Source of the DNA: Chitinivibrionales bacterium
Lineage (GTDB): Bacteria > Fibrobacterota > Chitinivibrionia > Chitinivibrionales > JANQEN01
Reading direction: 5' to 3'
NCBI GenBank assembly: GCA_030593665.1
Contig: JAUVGS010000097.1
Span: 1-7,406 of the forward strand
Length of the DNA stretch: 7,406 nucleotides
Position numbers and translations under genes: made by a program. This document shows positions 1 to 5,718 of the stretch, piece by piece (position 1 is the stretch's first letter; each line of letters starts with the position of its first letter). The notes beneath the pieces are model-generated. The model was not told where the DNA came from. It saw only the letters and a program-made list of their open reading frames with translations, and searched no databases.

Positions 1-1
1 C

Positions 2-223
2 CCGCATCTGGGCAGATATACCATGATTACCGGTTGTGCATTTATGGAAATTGATACTAAACCGGTTCTTGCTGTTGAATTACGGGATACACGGTCGGAC
101 TTTGAAGGTGTCACTGTTGTTGTCGCGGAAGTGAGGCTGGAAGGTAATCCGCTGTCACTGGGATTTATCGTGAACAGGGTTGAAGATTTTTATTATATGA
201 TGGAACAGGGCAATTATAAATAA
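2..223 (+). CDS. 3' end of an unidentified protein (5' truncated by window edge; possibly CheW-like)
   Basis: The frame is open from base 2 to a TAA at 221-223, giving 73 visible residues. The first internal ATG (base 23) is probably not the real start, because the frame has no stop before the edge. The visible part alternates strands and turns: PVLAVELR, then VTVVVAEV, then LGFIVNRVEDF. That order resembles the PVVDLR / VIVVE / GLLVDRVE pattern in the second half of a CheW domain, and a cheW lies 0.8 kb downstream. However, the protein ends about nine residues after the last strand, where a CheW domain needs some 50-60 more, so this would be an incomplete domain. The family is not recognised with confidence and a plain hypothetical protein is equally acceptable. 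It converges on the reverse-strand module that ends at 293. No clear terminator lies in the 69-bp gap. Confidence 0.5.
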   Translation, partial: PHLGRYTMITGCAFMEIDTKPVLAVELRDTRSDFEGVTVVVAEVRLEGNPLSLGFIVNRVEDFYYMMEQGNYK

Positions 224-292
224 TCAAACACAGGGACAGGTCATCGAACTGTTTGAAAGTAAAGGTGTTTTAATATGAATACCATGTTTTTA

Positions 293-517
293 TCAGTAAA
301 CAGGAACGGGAATACGCCTTTTAGGTTTAAGTTTACCTTGAATGGCAAGGTCCATCTTTTCTGCCGCTTTTCCCGGAATCCAGATTTCTCCGCATTGTTC
401 ACAGGACAGAACAGAAATATTTTCAAAGAGATAAAGATGATCATTTACAAGTCTGTCAATAGTTGTCTTTTTTATCCGCAGTTTGCCGCTGCAAATCGGG
501 CAGAGAGAATCTTTCAT
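293..517 (-). CDS. YgiT/MqsA-type zinc-finger protein, probable antitoxin
   Basis: This 74-residue protein has two CxxC knuckles, CPIC at residues 6-9 and CEQCGE at about 39-44, the layout of the YgiT-type zinc-finger domain that forms the N-terminal half of MqsA antitoxins. The stretch between them (ending in ENISVLSC before the second knuckle) also follows the family pattern, as does the short basic tail ending in RIPVPVY. There is no C-terminal helix-turn-helix, so it is the short zinc-finger-only form that commonly pairs with DUF4258 proteins. Its ATG overlaps the stop of the upstream reverse-strand gene (ATGA at 517-514), so the two are surely co-translated. The expected role is to neutralise the partner and possibly autoregulate. 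Function is inferred from family and pairing only. Confidence 0.85.
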   Translation of the reverse strand: MKDSLCPICSGKLRIKKTTIDRLVNDHLYLFENISVLSCEQCGEIWIPGKAAEKMDLAIQGKLKPKRRIPVPVY

Positions 518-831
518 GGCTTTTTTTCCCTTCTCGTTTCAGGATCCAGCCATTTGGCGGGATCAAGCCAGTGGACGGTTATAATATGAATAAGTTCGCC
601 TACGGCACAAAGTACATAAAGAGGAGTCGCTTCACGAACATACCCGAGAACAAGGCAGCTTGGGTACGGAGTATCCTTTGGATATGTTTTAATAATTTTA
701 CCCTTGCTGACAACTTCCCTGATTTCAGTAAGCGATATATTTCTGCTGTCGCATCTTCGTTGTGCATGTTTTGTAATACGATATTCACCATTAACACACT
801 TGTTCCGAATGTCCTTAATTTTAAATATCAT
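514..831 (-). CDS. DUF4258 domain protein, probable toxin of a type II toxin-antitoxin pair
   Basis: This 105-residue protein has the DUF4258 signature: a helix with TKHAQRRCDSRNIS (about residues 20-33; H-A-x-x-R is the conserved core), then the EIREVVSKGKIIKTYPKD segment, a LVLGY strand, a PLYVLCAV strand and an IITVHWLDP strand leading to a tryptophan. The fold is thought to be RelE/BrnT-like, and such proteins are usually annotated as putative RNase toxins beside a YgiT zinc-finger antitoxin. That is the arrangement here, with toxin first, antitoxin second and a 4-base overlap. The ATG at 831 is the first in-frame ATG. It has only a poor Shine-Dalgarno (AGTGA close to the start) and lies in an AT-rich leader. 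The unit stands alone on the reverse strand between forward genes, typical of a laterally mobile module. Confidence 0.85.
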   Translation of the reverse strand: MIFKIKDIRNKCVNGEYRITKHAQRRCDSRNISLTEIREVVSKGKIIKTYPKDTPYPSCLVLGYVREATPLYVLCAVGELIHIITVHWLDPAKWLDPETRREKKP

Positions 832-914
832 TCACTAAATTTACAATATAATGGACATAGAATCAATAGAATTATTTTTTTGCTGAATGTGGAAATGTCC
901 CATGAGGAATTTTG

Positions 915-962
915 GATTTTAGATACTTCGGCTTCGCTCAGCATAAGTTTGTGATTTTAGAT
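915..962. repeat. 10-bp direct repeats flanking a short GC-rich motif
   Basis: GATTTTAGAT occurs at 915-924 and again at 953-962. Between them lies a 28-bp segment containing CTTCGGCTTCGCTCAG (926-941), whose reverse complement CTGAGCGAAGCCGAAG resembles a short motif often seen scattered through intergenic DNA of diverse bacteria (recalled, not searched). The surroundings are very AT-rich, so the GC-rich core stands out. A target-site duplication around a tiny inserted module is possible. Chance repetition in low-complexity DNA is the alternative. Confidence 0.4.
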
Positions 963-1034
963 TTGAAATTTGAAAATTATCATTAGATAAAGAACGCGCC
1001 GAAAATTTAAACTATTAACTTTTAACCCCAATCC

Positions 1035-1042
1035 AAAGGAGG
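1035..1042 (+). promoter_or_regulatory. Shine-Dalgarno of cheW
   Basis: AAAGGAGG ends 8 bases before the ATG at 1051. This near-perfect anti-16S match decides the start. An in-frame GTG at 1042 overlaps the Shine-Dalgarno itself and can be excluded. Confidence 0.85.
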
Positions 1043-1050
1043 TGTGTTGT

Positions 1051-1569
1051 ATGGCACAATCGACAGAAACAATCGACCGGAGGGAGGAAGCAACCGAGGT
1101 CGGTGAACAGCTTGCAGGTAAATACCTGACATTCAAGCTGGCAGACGAAGAGTATGGGCTTGAGATTCTCAAAGTCCAGGAAATAATTCAGATGCAGGAG
1201 GTGACCAGCGTCCCGAAAACGCCGGACTTTGTCCGCGGGGTCATAAACCTGCGCGGTAAAGTAATTCCGGTTGTCGAGCTGAAAAAGAAGTTCGGTATGG
1301 ATTCCAGCGAAGATACGGACAAAACCTGTATTATTGTTGTCCAGATCGGTGAAGGAGATACTACGATGACAGTTGGTGTTATTATCGATGCGGTTTCTGA
1401 AGTTCTTGATATCGGTTCAAACAATATTCAGGAAACACCGTCATTCGGCAGCGATGTTAATACCGATTTTATTCTCGGTATCGGAAAGATTGGTGATAAC
1501 GTTAAAATGCTGCTTGATATCGATAAAGTTTTATCCAGTGCGGATGTCGCGGTTTTAAAAGCGTCATAA
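1051..1569 (+). CDS. cheW: Chemotaxis coupling protein CheW
   Basis: This 172-residue protein consists of one CheW domain (about residues 22-165) after a short charged leader. CheW is the cytoplasmic adaptor that links chemoreceptor tips to the histidine kinase CheA. Diagnostic stretches are KYLTFKLADEEYGLEI (24-39), the conserved RGVINLRGKVIPVVELKKKFG (62-82), where the NLRG turn and the PVVEL strand mark receptor/CheA-binding surfaces, VGVIIDAVSEVLDI (108-121) and the final KMLLDIDKVL strand (152-161). Length is normal for the family and nothing is missing. The ATG at 1051 is supported by the AAAGGAGG box. The receptor gene begins 59 bp downstream on the same strand with no terminator between, so the two are probably co-transcribed. 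No convincing promoter was found upstream. Confidence 0.96.
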   Translation: MAQSTETIDRREEATEVGEQLAGKYLTFKLADEEYGLEILKVQEIIQMQEVTSVPKTPDFVRGVINLRGKVIPVVELKKKFGMDSSEDTDKTCIIVVQIGEGDTTMTVGVIIDAVSEVLDIGSNNIQETPSFGSDVNTDFILGIGKIGDNVKMLLDIDKVLSSADVAVLKAS

Positions 1570-1616
1570 TGTTTGAATAAATTAAAAACACTTTAAAAGA
1601 ACAATTTATAATTTTT

Positions 1617-1622
1617 AGGAGG
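1617..1622 (+). promoter_or_regulatory. Shine-Dalgarno of the chemoreceptor gene
   Basis: AGGAGG lies 6 bases before the ATG at 1629, supporting this start. It also argues that the gene is (or recently was) well translated. Confidence 0.8.
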
Positions 1623-1688
1623 TTTGATATGCCAACTAACGGCAAAAATGGGAAGAACCAGAATGCAGGTGGAAACGGCGGAAAAGTC

Positions 1689-2768
1689 CAACACCTGGAA
1701 ATGATACTCGACGCCATTGCTGCGCCGATGTTTGTAACTGACAAGGACCTTATTGTTACAAGAGTCAATGACGCTGCGCTTGGCGCCATGGGTTACAGTC
1801 GTGAAGAAGTCGTCGGTAAAATGACATGTGCTGATTTTTGCAAAACACAGCTCTGCGGAACCAAAGACTGTACTATTAAAAATTGTATGAAAACAGGAGA
1901 GCCTATTGTCGGAGAAACAGTAGCGGAAACACGTGACGGTCATAAGTTCCCCGTGTCAGCCACCTGCTCTGCAATGTTTGACAAAGAGGGCAATGCTGTC
2001 GGCGGTATGGAAGTGGTAATCGACCGCACCGAGGCGGTGAAAGCGCAGGAGCATGTTGAAAATGTGCTTCGTACCATAGCAGCTCCTATGTTTGTAACGG
2101 ATGAGAATCTTGTCATTCGGTCCATAAACCCGGCAGCATTAGAGGTTGCGGGATACAGGGAGGAAGAGGTTATCGGAAAAATGACCTGTGCCGACTTTGC
2201 CAAAACCCCTCTTTGCGGAACCGGTAACTGTACGATCAAAACCTGCATGAGGACAAAAGAGCCGGTTTTCGGAGAAACTGAAATGGAGACCCGTAATGGT
2301 AAAAAGATTCCAATTGCGGCAGCGTGTTCGGCCCTGTTCGACAAAGAGGGAAAATGCATTGGCGGTATGGAGGTAATAATCGATCGTACCGAGGCTGCAG
2401 AGGCTGCTTTCAGAATGGACAACATCCTTAAAAGTGTTGCCGCTCCAATGTTTGTTACAAACAAGGAGCTGGTTGTTGAAACAATAAATGATCCGGCACT
2501 GCAAGCTATGGGTTATTCCCGTGAAGAGGTAGTCGGCAAGATGACCTGTGCGGACTTATGTAAAACTCCGCTCTGTGGTACAAATAATTGTACTATTAAG
2601 ACCTGCATGCGCACTAAAGAGCCGGTTTTCGGAGAAACTATTGCGGAGACTCGTAACGGGCAGAAAGTCCCTGTACAGGCAGCCTGTTCCGCATTATTTG
2701 ATAAGGATGGAGTTCCGTATGGCGGTATGGAAGTACTAACAGACCAGACCGAACAGAAAGAGACGCTT
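1689..2768 (+). repeat. Three tandem PAS-coding repeats with an exact 360-bp period
   Basis: The repeat units are 1689-2048, 2049-2408 and 2409-2768. Every landmark recurs at exactly 120-residue steps: AAPMFVT at residues 31, 151 and 271; GKMTCAD at 63, 183 and 303; the CGT turn at 76, 196 and 316; GGMEV at 125, 245 and 365. There are no indels between copies. Units 2 and 3 also share a 24-bp identical stretch (2256-2279 and 2616-2639), so duplication or conversion between those two is fairly recent. Confidence 0.9.
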
Positions 2769-3566
2769 GGAATTGTGGCAAAACTCATAGAATATACGAA
2801 TCAGGGCAAGCTCGATGAAAGGGCTGATCTTGGTGATTCAAAGGGTGACTACAGGAAGCTTCGTGACGGCATTAACAATATGCTTGAAGCAATCGTGAAT
2901 CCTATTAATGAGGCGGCGGAAGTTCTCCTGGCTGCGGCAAATAAGTCTCTTAAAGAGAGGGTAAAAGGAGAATACCAGGGCCAGTTTGCCGAATTGAAGG
3001 ATAATATTAATGCAGCGGTCAATAACCTTGACGAGGCGCTTCAGCAGGTAGCGGATGGTTCTGAGCAGGTCGGCTCTGCAAGCCAGCAGATAGCATCCGG
3101 CAGCCAGGCTCTTGCCCAGGGCGCGAATGAGCAGGCAAGTTCCCTTGAGGAAATCTCCAGCAGTCTTGAAGAGATGGCTTCAATGACAAAACAGAACTCG
3201 GAAAATGCCGGTCAGGCACGAAACCTGGCAGGTGACGCGAATAAGAATGCAGAGGCCGGCGGAGAATCAATGACAAAAATGGACGAGGCAATGAATAAGA
3301 TCAAGGAGTCTTCCAACCAGACCGCGAAGATTGTTAAAACCATTGATGAAATCGCCATGCAGACCAACTTGCTCGCACTCAATGCCGCTGTTGAAGCTGC
3401 CCGTGCAGGCGAGGCAGGCAGGGGATTTGCCGTTGTTGCCGAAGAGGTCCGTAATCTTGCCCAGCGCTCTGCGGAGGCCGCGAAAAATACCGCTGATATG
3501 ATCCAGGAGTCTGTTGTAAATGCCGACGGCGGTGTGCGTATTGCTGGGGAAGTCGGTAAGTCACTC

Positions 3567-3569
3567 TAA
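3567..3569 (+). other. In-frame TAA interrupting the chemoreceptor
   Basis: The codons read CTC TAA GCA ATA CAG, with receptor-like sequence on both sides in the same frame. One substitution from CAA, GAA or AAA would explain it. There is no homopolymer or frame change here. Reassignment of TAA is excluded, because TAA ends cheW and this gene itself at its natural C-terminus. Confidence 0.9.
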
Positions 3570-3992
3570 GCAATACAGGAAGGCAGTAAAAAAGTAAACG
3601 ACCTGATTGCCGAGATCGCTGCCGCTTCTGATGAACAGTCCAAGGGTATTGAACAGGTGAATGATGCGGTCGCGCAGATGGATAAGGTAACCCAGGAGAA
3701 TGCTTCCACCTCTGAAGAGGCTGCCAGTAATGCGGAAGAGCTCAGCTCGCAGGCAGAGGAGTTGCAGGGAATGGTTGCCCAGTTTGAGCTGTCAAATGCA
3801 GGCGGAAATGGAACAAGGAAGCAGGCGATAGCCGCTCCTATGGCTCAGCATGTTTTGCCTCCCCCGATACGCAATGCAGGAAATGGCGGGAAAAAACAGT
3901 TTGGCGGACATGCGAAAACCATTAATCAAACTGCTAAGGTCAAGGCGGAAGAGGTAATTCCAATGGGTGATGAGGCGCTGAAGGAGTTTTAA
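3570..3992 (+). pseudogene. Detached C-terminal end of the chemoreceptor (signalling helix and tail)
   Basis: These 140 codons after the stop continue the MCP signalling domain in frame: [20 protein letters not shown], then [19 protein letters not shown] and the [18 protein letters not shown] coiled coil, a family-typical C-terminal helix. A flexible linker follows and the chain ends in [13 protein letters not shown]. That acidic, phenylalanine-ended tail resembles the C-terminal tails that tether CheR or CheB in other receptors. The first internal ATG is at 3657 and lacks a good Shine-Dalgarno, so independent translation as a useful protein is doubtful. The natural TAA is at 3990-3992. Confidence 0.75.
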
Positions 3993-4015
3993 TTCTGCAG
4001 CTTATCTGTTTCATT

Positions 4016-4041
4016 GAGGAGGGAATTGTATTTCCCTCCTC
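4016..4041 (+). terminator. Perfect 10-bp hairpin after the chemoreceptor gene, possible terminator
   Basis: GAGGAGGGAA (4016-4025) and TTCCCTCCTC (4032-4041) pair perfectly around a 6-base loop, 23 bases after the receptor stop. The position suits a terminator or 3'-end stabiliser. No T-tract follows (CTATAGTTAC), so a classical intrinsic terminator is uncertain. Confidence 0.5.
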
Positions 4042-4064
4042 TATAGTTACTTATAAATATTTAT

Positions 4065-4071
4065 AGAAGGA
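4065..4071 (+). promoter_or_regulatory. Shine-Dalgarno of the radical-SAM-like gene
   Basis: AGAAGGA lies 6 bases before the ATG at 4078 and supports that start. Confidence 0.65.
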
Positions 4072-4077
4072 CAATCA

Positions 4078-5379
4078 ATGCAAAATCTTGTTGAAAAAGT
4101 TGTTGAAACGGTAAAAAAAAGGAACATGGTTCCAGATTTGCCGGAAAAGGACTATCTCCCTGTTCCATGGATAAACAAAGTAGAGCTTTACCTGACATTT
4201 TATGGAAATGACAGATGCGAACACTGCGTGACATGTTCAGGTCCGCATCGAAAAGAGACTTTAAGTCCTGAGAATGCAAAAAATATCATTCAAAATATTG
4301 CTCAGTATTCAATTCTGAAAAAGTTAAGGGATTCGTTTGGCGAAGGGGAGTATCACTTTGACAGGCTTGGAAAATGCAGGATATTGGAAGCGAAGCGAAA
4401 ACCTCCAAAGAAATTAACAAATTCCTTAAAAACCGATTATGCGGACTGTCTTATGGGAAAAGGATATACATCGAAGTGGGTTGGTAAATATTCAACCATT
4501 GATCTTAATTTCGGCCGCCCGTCAATACGGCTGAGCGGCGGAGAATTTTCCATGTGGCCGCATTCGCTTAATGGAAAGGTATTATCTCAGGAAGAACGGC
4601 TGTGTTATCAGCAAGAGCTGTTGGAATATATAAGAAAGACATTGCCGGAATATGACATATGGATATTAACAAACGCCAGGTTTGCCGCCAGCAGAAAGAA
4701 GGCGGAAAACTTTATCACCCATTGGGCAGGGGAGTCTGGCAATTCTATAACCGGTGGAGCTAAAACCAGGATTTGTATTTCTGTGGATGTGTTTCACCGG
4801 CCGCCTCCACAAAGTACCGTGGAGGAAATGCTGAAAAGAATATGGTCTGCAGCGCGGAAATATGGTCTGGGTGCGCCTTTTCTGTACGGGGTTACCAGCA
4901 GTAAAATCGGGCTTGTAGGCAGGGCGTTACAGAACTTCAAATGCGGAAAAATAAAGAACGACGAGATATGCAATGTTTCTCGAAGCTCTTTCAATGAAAC
5001 GGAAAGCATAATTGCCGATCCTATAGACCTGATAGCAACCGGGGGATGTGACGAGTTGAAAGGTTTTTTTATTAAAACAGGACAGGGCATTATTCTTGTA
5101 AATAATATTGTCATTTTACCCTCCGGGCATCTTGCATACTGCTGTGTCTGTGTCGGTAACTACGGGAATTTTTTGAATGATCCAAAAGGGTCCCTTAAGA
5201 AAATGGTTTCTGATCCTGTTTCTGTAATGCTTCGGCGGGCTGAAACGGCAAGGAAGCTATTGGATATCGCGGTAGAGCTCGATTCGTCAATCAAAGTCAT
5301 GGGAACCGGTGGATATACAAATGCAACCGGGTCTACGTGCTATCAGATGTTAAGCGGGAAGAGAGTGTTTGGCAATTAG
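4078..5379 (+). CDS. Divergent radical-SAM-like protein with an atypical CX2CX2C cluster
   Basis: This is a 433-residue protein of unidentified subfamily. Radical-SAM-like features appear in the right order: a first strand VELYLTFYGNDRC leading to C47-x2-C50-x2-C53; RLSGGEFSMWP (151-161), matching the GGE motif that contacts S-adenosylmethionine; IWILTNARF (194-202), matching the strand ending in TN; and ICISVDVFHRP (232-242), matching the D-x-F-H strand seen in some radical SAM families. Near the C-terminus, PSGHLAYCCVCVGNYGN (348-364) resembles a SPASM/twitch-like G-x-x-x-x-C element that could hold an auxiliary cluster. The canonical radical SAM triad is CX3CX2C; here the first gap is one residue shorter. 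A lysine-rich insertion of about 60 residues (85-145) separates the Cys cluster from the GGE motif. No signal peptide or membrane segment is seen. Substrate and pathway cannot be inferred; the chemotaxis neighbours give no clear clue. Confidence 0.65.
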   Translation: MQNLVEKVVETVKKRNMVPDLPEKDYLPVPWINKVELYLTFYGNDRCEHCVTCSGPHRKETLSPENAKNIIQNIAQYSILKKLRDSFGEGEYHFDRLGKCRILEAKRKPPKKLTNSLKTDYADCLMGKGYTSKWVGKYSTIDLNFGRPSIRLSGGEFSMWPHSLNGKVLSQEERLCYQQELLEYIRKTLPEYDIWILTNARFAASRKKAENFITHWAGESGNSITGGAKTRICISVDVFHRPPPQSTVEEMLKRIWSAARKYGLGAPFLYGVTSSKIGLVGRALQNFKCGKIKNDEICNVSRSSFNETESIIADPIDLIATGGCDELKGFFIKTGQGIILVNNIVILPSGHLAYCCVCVGNYGNFLNDPKGSLKKMVSDPVSVMLRRAETARKLLDIAVELDSSIKVMGTGGYTNATGSTCYQMLSGKRVFGN

Positions 5380-5415
5380 CAATGAGCAAAGGGATGGAAC
5401 GAAAGAATTGTGTGG

Positions 5416-5433
5416 CATGCATTTTAATGCATG
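5416..5433. repeat. Perfect 8-2-8 palindrome
   Basis: CATGCATT-TT-AATGCATG reads as a perfect inverted repeat with a 2-base spacer, 37 bp after the radical-SAM-like gene. The loop is too tight for a good RNA hairpin and no T-tract follows, so a dimeric protein-binding site is the likelier reading. No regulator can be named. Confidence 0.5.
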
Positions 5434-5539
5434 AAAGCAGAAGTTAACGCAATAAAAGACGAGATGCGAAGAGCAAGGGAAGGTATGTCGTTGTTTATAG
5501 AAAATTGGTAGGTGAACTTTATAGCCGGAATTATTCAAC

Positions 5540-5679
5540 CGCCACTAAGACACGAAGACACTAAGTATCTATAGGGTAAAGGATAATAAAAATTCAGAGA
5601 ATTGCTTACAACTAAAATAGGTTTTACACGGTCTTTTTCCTTTTTTCCTTATTCTTCGTGACTTAGGGTCTTTGTGGCG
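5540..5679. repeat. 140-bp element with 26-nt imperfect inverted ends (REP/MITE-like dispersed repeat)
   Basis: The left end (5540-5565) starts CGCCACTAAGACACGAAG and the right end (5654-5679) is its inverted counterpart, closing with CTTTGTGGCG. Over 26 bases, 21 match. Within each end the sequence has an 8-base rhythm of the type nAAGACAC. Ends of this style (CGCCAC...AAGACAC...AAG) are familiar from dispersed intergenic repeats in several environmental phyla; that is recalled and was not searched. No transposase is present, so it would be non-autonomous. Confidence 0.65.
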
Positions 5680-5718
5680 AAGTTTATGAATTAATCGGGA
5701 TAGAATGGTCAAATAGCG

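Larger units (their letters stand above)
1629..3992 (+). pseudogene. Soluble methyl-accepting chemotaxis protein with three Cys-rich PAS repeats, interrupted by in-frame TAA at 3567
   Basis: The full reading frame is 787 codons with a single internal stop at codon 647; frame is kept on both sides. Domains of the 646-residue open part: a Gly/Asn/Lys-rich leader (1-20); three PAS repeats (21-140, 141-260, 261-about 378); two HAMP-like helical segments (about 381-470); then the start of the MCP signalling coiled coil, including the hallmark hairpin tip [20 protein letters not shown] (573-592) followed by [18 protein letters not shown]. No hydrophobic membrane segment exists, so this is a cytoplasmic receptor sensing an internal cue. 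Each PAS holds a cluster of cysteines in the same register, suggesting a metal, Fe-S or redox sensor (inference). The stop falls after the tip but before most of the returning helix, so the truncated product could not form the normal four-helix signalling bundle. A sequencing or assembly error would restore a normal receptor; readthrough of TAA is less likely. Confidence 0.85.
5380..5718. other. 339-bp intergenic region without a convincing gene
   Basis: The first third is unremarkable and contains an 18-bp palindrome at 5416-5433. A 26-codon frame from the ATG at 5431 to a TAG at 5509 has no recognisable family or ribosome-binding site and is not called. The rest is dominated by the inverted-repeat element at 5540-5679, whose centre includes a T/C-rich run (about 5631-5653). 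The last 40 bases before cheR are AT-rich with no clear promoter. No tRNA or structured-RNA signature was recognised. Confidence 0.6.

Noticed and set aside
275..589. A 104-codon forward open frame opposite the zinc-finger gene.
   Set aside because: The reverse strand carries a clear CxxC...CxxC zinc-finger protein; the forward translation has no family features.
851..903. ATGGACAT and ATGTCCCAT as an inverted pair upstream of the TA module, possible operator.
   Set aside because: The arms are short, imperfect (one base gap) and 36 bases apart in AT-rich DNA; chance is likely.
463..954. A 163-codon forward open frame opposite the toxin gene.
   Set aside because: It is antisense to the DUF4258 gene, has no recognisable domain or good ribosome-binding site, and its composition is what a complementary strand would give.
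988..1005. TAAAG and GCCGAAAA upstream of cheW, resembling the flagellar sigma-28 boxes.
   Set aside because: The two boxes are only a couple of bases apart instead of about 11, and the second differs from GCCGATAA.
1607..1612. A perfect TATAAT between cheW and the receptor gene.
   Set aside because: A start site about 7 bases after it would fall in the AGGAGG box and destroy the ribosome-binding site; no properly spaced -35 is present.
1689..2768. Regularly spaced repeats as a CRISPR-like array.
   Set aside because: The 360-bp repeats are in-frame protein domains, with no short palindromic repeats or unique spacers.
2139..2788. Several long reverse-strand open frames across the receptor's PAS and signalling region.
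   Set aside because: They repeat with the 360-bp period of the forward gene and are mirror frames of it; no independent protein features.
3567..3569. Stop-codon reassignment or programmed readthrough of TAA in the receptor.
   Set aside because: TAA ends cheW and the receptor's own C-terminus, TAA is the least leaky stop, and no readthrough-stimulating context is apparent.
5431..5511. A 26-codon forward frame in the gap before cheR.
   Set aside because: There is no ribosome-binding site, no recognisable family, and it starts inside the 18-bp palindrome.
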